A stretch of 64,000 bases of DNA from Saposhnikovia divaricata (lineage: Eukaryota > Streptophyta > Magnoliopsida > Apiales > Apiaceae): positions 207,675,178 through 207,739,177 of the forward strand of contig CM071599.1 in assembly GCA_036435485.1 (NCBI GenBank), given 5' to 3'. The translations under genes were made by a program, and so were the position numbers. The notes beneath the pieces are model-generated. The model worked only from the letters and a program-made list of their open reading frames with translations. It did not search any database and was not told the DNA's origin. Below, in pieces: positions 58,155-64,000 of this stretch; positions within the stretch are counted from its first letter, which is position 1, and the number at the start of each line of letters is the position of its first letter.

Positions 58155-59338
58155 TTTCTGTTACAACACTGCACTGCACTCCTCTGTCAATGCCACTATC
58201 TCAAATTCTTCCAACCTTCTCTTTCGTGACAAAATATCCTTCATGAACTTTGCATATCTCGGCATCTGCTCCAATGCTTCAACAAAAGGAATGTTAATGG
58301 ACAATTTCTTGAAGACATCCATAAACTTCTGAAACTGTTTCTCTTGACTTTTCTGCAAGCTTCCAGGATATGGAGGAGGAGGATAGATCTGATTATTCTT
58401 TGAAGTCCAGAGTAGAATTTTCAACAGGTTTCTTGCTCTTCTCACCATCAAGCTGATCAGCCACTAAATCAGATTCAATTTCTGGCATTGCAGATTTTTC
58501 AACCTACTGATTCTAAACATATTCATCTTCCTTAGCTACTGATTTAGGATCACTCGTGACTTTTCCAGATCTCAAAGTAACTGCATTGACCTATTCTTTG
58601 CTTTCCCTTCTGCCTGGATGAACCTCCGTATCACTAGGTAGAGTTCCTTGTTGCCTACTAAGTAAAGCACTAGCAAGTTGCCCCATCTGGTTCTCCAAGG
58701 TCTTTTGAGAAACTGACAGGCTTTTAATCATCATCCTCAACTCATCCATTTCTGATTTTTCATTAGAAGATTGCCCCACATGAGCCTGAGGCTGCTGCTG
58801 AAATCCAGGAGGTTGATATGGTTGCCTTAGAGGATACTGCTGCTGAAATCCTTGATTGAATGGCCTGGCTTGCTGTCCCTGAAACTGCTGATAAGGCTGT
58901 TGTTGTTGAGCACCTTGATTATTGCTCCAGCTGAAATTGGGATGATTCCTCTTATTTGGTTGATAAGTGGCTGGAACTGATGCAGCAAGTCTCTGGAAAT
59001 TACTTATGAACTGTGCTGATTCAGAAGAGATAGCACACTGATTCGTCTCATGTGCGCCCGCACATAGCTCACAAACACTAGCCACTTTCTGAACTCCATA
59101 ATTTGTAAGTGAATCCACCTTCATCGTCAAAGCCTTCAACTGAGCTGCAATAGCTGAAGCTGTATCCAGTTCGAAAATACCTGCTACCTTGCCTTGAGAA
59201 AGCCTCTGGGTTGGATTTTGATATTCATTAGCAGCCATCGTCTCAATAAAATCATAAGCCTCCTCATAGCTCTTAGCCCACAGAGCTCCACCTGATGCTG
59301 CATCTAGCAAAGGTCTAGACTGTGCTCCCAACCCATTG
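58155..59338 (-). pseudogene. Athila-type gag, C-terminal part (broken)
   Basis: 59331-58591 (minus): SRPLLDAASGGALWAKSYEEAY, CELCAGAHETNQC zinc-like motif and a Gln-rich stretch (QQQPYQQFQGQQ). After stops, 58451-58161 continues with FMDVFKKLSINIPFVEALEQMPRY-type sequence and LSRKRRLEEFEIVALTEECS. A stop near 58160 separates it from the protease. Joined upstream to 60397-60704 if the solo LTR is removed. Confidence 0.85.
59334..59338. repeat. Target site duplication of the solo LTR (left)
   Basis: CATTG, repeated at 60392-60396. Confidence 0.85.
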
Positions 59339-60391
59339 TGTTAGGTCCAAATGTGTTGTAGAGGGGGGGTGAATACAACTTTTCGAATTTGATAAGCAAT
59401 AAATACGATGCAATAAATGATCACACAGATTCAAGGAATATATGTCTTATATATAACTTGAAGTGGTTGCTACAACATTCATTACAAAGTATAGCAGAAG
59501 TTCAGAGAGTAGTGAATGATACTAAGCTCTGTGAATACACTCTATCTCTTTTACATGTGTTTCTCTCAAGAATTGCTCTAATAAAACATTACACAAGTAC
59601 TTCTATTTATACTACATGTAATCTATGTCCTGTAGTCTTCAAAGACTAAGATATACGTGGCCCAATGATGTCCACATAAATCTTGTCTTATCTTGAAAGC
59701 TTGGAAATCTGCCAATCAGAAGATGCCATGTGTCATGTTGAAACTGCACTCTAAGTAGAACTTCTACTTGAGAATTTCTACTTAGCCATCTCGAATTTCT
59801 AAGTAGAACTTCTACTTAGAAATATTCTACTTGGTCATCTAGAATATTTAGTACTTAGAAAATATTCTGGTCTTCAACTTGAAACTTCAATGCACATCTT
59901 GAACTTGTGATATCTTCATGTCTTCTTTATTCTTCACCAAGCTCTTGAACATGGATCTTTATTACTGACATAAACTTGCTATCAATGTCCTGACACTTGA
60001 TGCACTGGTCTGGTTCATAAGTGACTAGTCTTGATAGTGTTTTTGCTTCTTGAATAAATTACCATATTCAATTAGTAATGTGGCTTTCCAATGTTAGCTT
60101 TCCTTCTTGTTCACTTGAAATCAATTTGTCTTATTGATACTGATAGTTATGATCTTGATTCTTGGCTTTTCAAATCACTGAGGCATGAACAACTTTGACT
60201 TGAACTTCTCTCAATGATTTCTTCTTGGCTTGATCATAGTTAACATGTTGAATTGTATCAATTACCTTGTCTTCATTTAGTGTTGATTTCTTTGTGGCTT
60301 CTTGTTCTTGATTGTCTTCTGGTTAAGTATCTTTTCCTTTAGTTGAGTTACATCAGTTATAGTGTTACAAGTTTACACACTCTGCCTTTCA
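59339..60391. mobile_element. SIRE-type solo LTR inserted in Athila gag
   Basis: 1053 bp with TG...CA ends (TGTTAGGTCC to TGCCTTTCA) and a CATTG target duplication. No internal primer site or coding. The block GTAGAGGGGGGGTGAATAC near the left end is shared with the SIRE-type LTRs at 5981 and 21458 (AGAGGGGGGTGAATA). A solo LTR is what remains after recombination between two LTRs. Contains a palindromic repeat family (59753-59840). Confidence 0.85.
59750..59845. repeat. AAGTAGAAC-TTCTACTT palindrome cluster in the solo LTR
   Basis: 59796-59822 is a perfect palindrome with 13-bp arms (TTTCTAAGTAGAA / TTCTACTTAGAAA) around one base. 59753-59769 is a second copy, and single arms occur at about 59774-59784 and 59821-59831. 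Confidence 0.9.
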
Positions 60392-60396
60392 CATTG

Positions 60397-60704
60397 TAAA
60401 AACCGTTAATAACCATCCAATCAGGCATGCCATGATGAGGACACCTACGAAGCATCTCCTTATAACGTTCCCAAGCCTCACACGAAGATTCACCAGATTG
60501 CTGCTGAAATTGAGTTAGCTGGTTCCTTATTGATGCAGTTTTCGCCATAGGGAAGAATTTAGTAAGAAATTTCTGATCAAGGTCCTCCCATGTAGTAATG
60601 GAACCGGCTGGTAAAGAGTGTAACCAGCCCTTAGCCTTATCCCTCAGAGAGAATGGGAAAAGACAAGATAACCTGCCACTCCTTAAGCATCGCATTGAAT
60701 CCAA
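60397..60704 (-). pseudogene. Athila-type gag, N-terminal core
   Basis: Minus strand: FPFSLRDKAKGWLHSLPAGS, WEDLDQKFLTKFFP, CEAWERYKEMLRRCPHHGMPDWM. This is the conserved retrotransposon gag core. It breaks off at the solo LTR (60396) and overlaps the end of the long upstream ORF in another frame (60637-60704). The usual gag segment before this core is not seen. Confidence 0.85.
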
Positions 60705-63531
60705 CCCTGACTTTCGAAATTATGCTTTTCAACGCACTTATGTAGTTCACAGTCAGTGGATTCTGCATGTTCAAGTTATAGAACAAGTCATCTGCCTCCT
60801 TGTTGTTAACTCTTTTCGCACAAGGTCCCATCAAAATCTTCCTTGCATCATCCCACTTTTGTCCAATCCTTCTCTTGTCCAAATCAACTTGAGGATCAGC
60901 TAACCTTGCAAGCTCATGATCATACTGCTTCCCTTTGAGCTCTACTTTCTTTTCAAGGGACGCAGCATGTTCTTGCATCAACTTCATTTTATGGAACTGA
61001 GCTTGTTCCAAGGCTAACTGTTGAGATTTCAGAGTCTCCTCATCAACAGGAATTTCTTCAGGCTTTTCGGAAGACATCCCAGCACCTCCACCTTGTTCCT
61101 TCAAAGATCTATTTATTGCATGTGCTAAAGATACGTCCTCCATGTCGGAGTCTGAATCAAGTACCTCCTGTACTTTTTCTTGATGATGACTCAGGTCAAT
61201 GAATGGTTCATCTTGCTCAACCATCGTCGCCTTACCCTTTCTCTTCCTCAAAGCCTCTTCATGACCAACCGGCTCACTTTCTTTTTCTTTGACAAGATCA
61301 GCCTGTTCTTCAATTTCTTCGATTTGAACTCCCTGCCGTCTCGTCTCCTTTCCACTCTCCCCCTTAGGTGAGTTATCCTGAACACCACCTTGCTCTCCAA
61401 AGCCACCAGCAGCATAGGAACCACCAAAACCAGAATCAGAGGCTCCAGCTCCACTAGCACCACCAGCACCACCAGCACCACCAGCACCATCATCGGGGGG
61501 AGGTTGATTGTATTGCGACTCGAAACACTCTGGGGGCACAAAACTCCTGAATGCAAACATCATTTTACTGATCTCCACCGCCATTGTATGCATTGTAGAC
61601 TCCATTGCTCCCATTCTTTCATTCAGAGTGCTTCCCAAGACACCACCAGCATGGCCCAAGTCATTGACCTTATTTGTCAAGACATCGAATGCTGTAGCTT
61701 GACTTGCCATTCGTGCTGCGTAGTCATCAAGAGCCCTTTGATTATCTCCAATATTGATCCCTAACTGCCCCATCGATTGCCCGAACTGCCTCATTTGATC
61801 TTCCATTGATGTCATACGTGTGTCAAGATTTTGAATATTAAGGGACGGTGTTTGGCTTAGGTGACCTCGCTCTAATACTGGTTCTGATAGTATTTGACGC
61901 TCAGTTTCGGGCCTTAAAAATGAAGGTCCCTCTCTCCCTAAACGCTCACACACACTCCCTGTCTCACGCTCGTGTATGTCTTCAATAATAGATCCAAAAT
62001 AAGAAGCAGTACCTGCAGAAACTGGATAAGAAAAATAATTTGCAGTTATGGGATCTGTTCCTGTTGTTTCCTGAGTTGGAATCTCAGGCTGAGAGGCTGC
62101 AAAGTGTTCTTGTACAACATCAGAACCGACCATCTTTGCAGCATCAGTACGTACCGGTGAAGGTACTGCTGAAGTTCGTAAAGCTTCATGTCCTTTTAAA
62201 GCAACAGTATCTTCAAAAGGTACAAATTCATCACCAAAATCCCTATGTGCAGACTGTGCAAGGGGAGAACCACTCACGTGAGTTGGAGTGGTTGAGTGCG
62301 ACGCACTAGGTTTGGACTGGGCTTTTGAAGTGGCAGCATGAAAAATTTTGGCTTTCTTCCGAATAAGTGGCTGCACTTCGGGGTCACTCTCAGAATCATT
62401 TCCTAAATCTACAGGTGCTGGCCTTTTAGCTTCCGTCAACAGAGGTGAAAGAGAATAAGACTGTGTGTCAGACTCAGAAATATAGCTCTCACCCTGGGAT
62501 AGATCCTGCGGGCTAGCAGTCTCTTGGGTCACGGAATCAGATATATAGGAAGAGGTTTGAATAGTATGCAGAGAGAGATTACCTTCTTCATTACCTTGTT
62601 CATCATCACTTTGCTCATCAGGAATCCCTTTAAATGCTTCAGCATGAGCAGACGAATTCTGCGCATATGATGATACTTGCGATGGTTCCACCAAAGTAGT
62701 AACTCCTGCATCATACGTAAGCCACAGTTGAATGTTGTCAGGAATTGACATCGCTTTACCTTGATGTTTATCCTGATTGGCAATTGTAGTAAGTGACTTA
62801 GTGCCCATCCCTAGCGGTGCAGATGTTGGACTTCTGGCAAATCCCTGTCGAACAGCAAGAGCATCCCTCGGTACTAAATGATTAATAAGCATTTGTAAGA
62901 AACGAGGATACCAGCATACAACATCAGTTGTAGTAAGGTCTCTGCTTGCAGGAGATCCCATTGTAGCCACTATCTCGGAGAGAACTATGCGTCCATAATT
63001 GATATCCAGTTCTCGTGCTAGGGCAACTCCAAAGATTTGCATGGGAATTGGAATCTGATGATAATCTCTTTCGTGTGCCCGAAAACATCTTGTGATGGCC
63101 TCAAAAAAGTAATTCCATTCCACATGAAAGAATTGTTTCTGGACATTTCCAGTGATCCGGCCAGTCGGAGGATAACATCCTATTTCTTCAAAGAATGTGA
63201 GGCGTTCTGCCGCTGTAGGTTCGGGATCATAAACATCTTTGACCGGGAATTCCAGAACCCTGTTGAAAATTTTCTCTGTCACCTCATATTCTTGACCCGC
63301 CAAGGTAAACCTGAAACCATAGGGGGTAGATTTGCTCCCAAAGGTAACCGCACTAGTCCATAATTGCTGTAAAGCATCATGTACCAGTGTGGGTTTAGCA
63401 GTAAAAGCGAAGCTAGCCTTGGAGTACAAATTAAGAAATCGTACCCAAAACTTAAAGCGCGGGAGTTGATCACCAATTTCCGTAGAGATGTTATAAAAAT
63501 TATTTTTGGCAAGTGAAAATTGGTGAGCCAT
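60637..63531 (-). CDS. Long ORF in front of gag in the Athila-like element; plant-transposon-protein-like domain
   Basis: 964 codons from ATG 63531 (MAHQFSLAKNN); the frame stays open to 63588 but without an earlier ATG. Seen: residues about 40-240 form a globular domain (YGFRFTLAGQEYEVTEKIFN, FFEEIGCYPPTG, FFHVEWNYFFEAITRCF) like the putative plant transposon protein domain found in many retroelement ORFs. A long Ser/Thr-rich acidic linker follows, then a coiled coil (SMEDQMRQFGQSMGQL), a Gly/Ala-rich stretch (GAGGAGGAGGASGAG), a basic patch (RKRKGKATMV), MEDVSLAHAINRSLKE, which fits the ubiquitin-interacting motif pattern, and a second coiled coil. The end overlaps gag in another frame. The long intact frame, unlike the broken gag and protease, suggests recent or selected function. 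Not a known host gene; function unknown. Confidence 0.7.
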   Translation of the reverse strand: MAHQFSLAKNNFYNISTEIGDQLPRFKFWVRFLNLYSKASFAFTAKPTLVHDALQQLWTSAVTFGSKSTPYGFRFTLAGQEYEVTEKIFNRVLEFPVKDVYDPEPTAAERLTFFEEIGCYPPTGRITGNVQKQFFHVEWNYFFEAITRCFRAHERDYHQIPIPMQIFGVALARELDINYGRIVLSEIVATMGSPASRDLTTTDVVCWYPRFLQMLINHLVPRDALAVRQGFARSPTSAPLGMGTKSLTTIANQDKHQGKAMSIPDNIQLWLTYDAGVTTLVEPSQVSSYAQNSSAHAEAFKGIPDEQSDDEQGNEEGNLSLHTIQTSSYISDSVTQETASPQDLSQGESYISESDTQSYSLSPLLTEAKRPAPVDLGNDSESDPEVQPLIRKKAKIFHAATSKAQSKPSASHSTTPTHVSGSPLAQSAHRDFGDEFVPFEDTVALKGHEALRTSAVPSPVRTDAAKMVGSDVVQEHFAASQPEIPTQETTGTDPITANYFSYPVSAGTASYFGSIIEDIHERETGSVCERLGREGPSFLRPETERQILSEPVLERGHLSQTPSLNIQNLDTRMTSMEDQMRQFGQSMGQLGINIGDNQRALDDYAARMASQATAFDVLTNKVNDLGHAGGVLGSTLNERMGAMESTMHTMAVEISKMMFAFRSFVPPECFESQYNQPPPDDGAGGAGGAGGASGAGASDSGFGGSYAAGGFGEQGGVQDNSPKGESGKETRRQGVQIEEIEEQADLVKEKESEPVGHEEALRKRKGKATMVEQDEPFIDLSHHQEKVQEVLDSDSDMEDVSLAHAINRSLKEQGGGAGMSSEKPEEIPVDEETLKSQQLALEQAQFHKMKLMQEHAASLEKKVELKGKQYDHELARLADPQVDLDKRRIGQKWDDARKILMGPCAKRVNNKEADDLFYNLNMQNPLTVNYISALKSIISKVRVGFNAMLKEWQVILSFPILSEG

Positions 63532-64000
63532 TTTAATTAAATGTTTTTCCTTAATAAATGTGATATTTTTTTGTTTCTGAAAAAACAAGCAATTAAAGAA
63601 TCCAAAGTTATAGCCCTTTTAATTTATCGAGAAGACCAAAAGTCACTCTGAGAAATTAAACTACGGGATATAAACAATAGCCAATTACTAAATCTGTAAT
63701 AGTCAATGGAGATGTATATGCGTGTGTGTATACCAGTGAAATCGTGTGTGTATATGTATAGAGAATAGGGAAATCGTGTGTATGAACAGTTACACAAACA
63801 CACAAACACTTGATGTTCGTGTGTATATATATGCGTGTGTATATGAACAGTTACAAAACACACAAACACAGAGATTAATGGTCACACACAGATAATAGTA
63901 GTCTAAAATTTGCAGTAATTCGTGGTCTGTATGAGTTTAATCACAAAAACAACGAACAATGATTTGTAATTTTAAAATCGCCTTGTTTTTGTGTGGAGGC
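63532..64000 (-). other. Leader of the Athila-like element
   Basis: Non-coding. Contains dense ACACACAAACAC / TGTGTGTATATG simple-sequence runs (63720-63880). The primer binding site and 5' LTR would lie to the right, outside the window. Confidence 0.5.

Larger units (their letters stand above)
53538..64000 (-). mobile_element. Athila-like Ty3 derivative lacking RT and integrase (right end outside window)
   Basis: Minus strand. 3' LTR 53538-55043, polypurine tract 55044-55062, 3' non-coding region with an env-position ORF remnant (56325-56570) and hairpin array (57023-57146), protease and gag in broken frames (57258-60704), and a 964-codon ORF (60637-63531) in front of gag. The 5' LTR should lie past 64000. 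The gag wording (FPFSLRDKAKGWLHSLPAGSI, CPHHGMPDWM, LDAASGGALWAKSYEEAY) and protease (DLGASINLMP, GRPFLATGRTLIDVQ) are Athila-type. RT, RNase H and integrase are entirely absent between the protease and the 3' region, so this is a non-autonomous derivative. A solo LTR (59339-60391) is inserted in gag. Confidence 0.85.

Noticed and set aside
60637..63531. Ordinary host gene
   Set aside because: Position, strand and overlap with Athila-type gag, plus a domain typical of retroelement ORFs, place it in the element.

Overview
This is nuclear DNA of a flowering plant, most likely a eudicot. It has split genes with GT-AG introns, plant-specific families (a heat stress transcription factor, a phloem-protein-2 lectin) and a very high load of LTR retrotransposons. 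The species cannot be named from the sequence alone. By eye, more than half of the 64 kb is mobile-element DNA.

Layout. 1-2580 (+): the 3' end of an ANKRD13-type ankyrin protein gene, then a complete two-exon heat stress transcription factor (HSF) gene. 2581-5130: AT-rich intergenic DNA with Stowaway-like MITEs. 5130-5975 and 22976-23700 (-): the two halves of one broken coding-like stretch that I could not identify, split by a retrotransposon. 5981-22970 (-): a SIRE/Maximus-type Ty1-copia element (LTRs about 1.5 kb, 5-bp target duplication). Nested inside it, 12265-20862 (+), is a second copia element with nearly identical LTRs but decayed genes. 23760-30330: decayed LINE sequence present as two tandem copies, one split by a small non-autonomous Ty3-type element (25237-28139). 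30456-32167 (-): a non-autonomous Helitron ending about 230 bp before the next gene's ATG. 32396-45945 (+): a complete 23-exon CTF18 gene (replication and cohesion clamp loader), with a foldback element and a 77-bp-LTR TRIM in intron 11. 47397-49557 (-): a three-exon PP2-type lectin gene lacking a recognisable F-box. 49500-52080: partial duplications, a TRIM-like element and a MITE. 52081-53537: the 3' end of a Tat-like Ty3 element with a hairpin-rich tandem array. 53538-64000 (-): an Athila-like element that runs off the window. It keeps broken gag and protease, lacks RT, RNase H and integrase, and has an intact 964-codon ORF in front of gag. A SIRE-type solo LTR is inserted in its gag.

The four host genes look independent: stress transcription, ankyrin/chaperone, S-phase replication and lectin. 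CTF18 has an E2F-type site just upstream of its ATG, as expected for an S-phase gene.

Most unusual features: a short palindromic word, AAACAGC-tt-GCTGTTT, scattered more than 25 times through the LTRs, non-coding DNA and coding DNA of the SIRE element, including a place where it replaces a zinc-binding cysteine codon of integrase; an HSF whose DNA-reading arginine is a tyrosine; and a gag-only Athila derivative with a long extra ORF containing a ubiquitin-interacting-motif-like segment. Nearly every LTR element here carries its own private family of short hairpin repeats.
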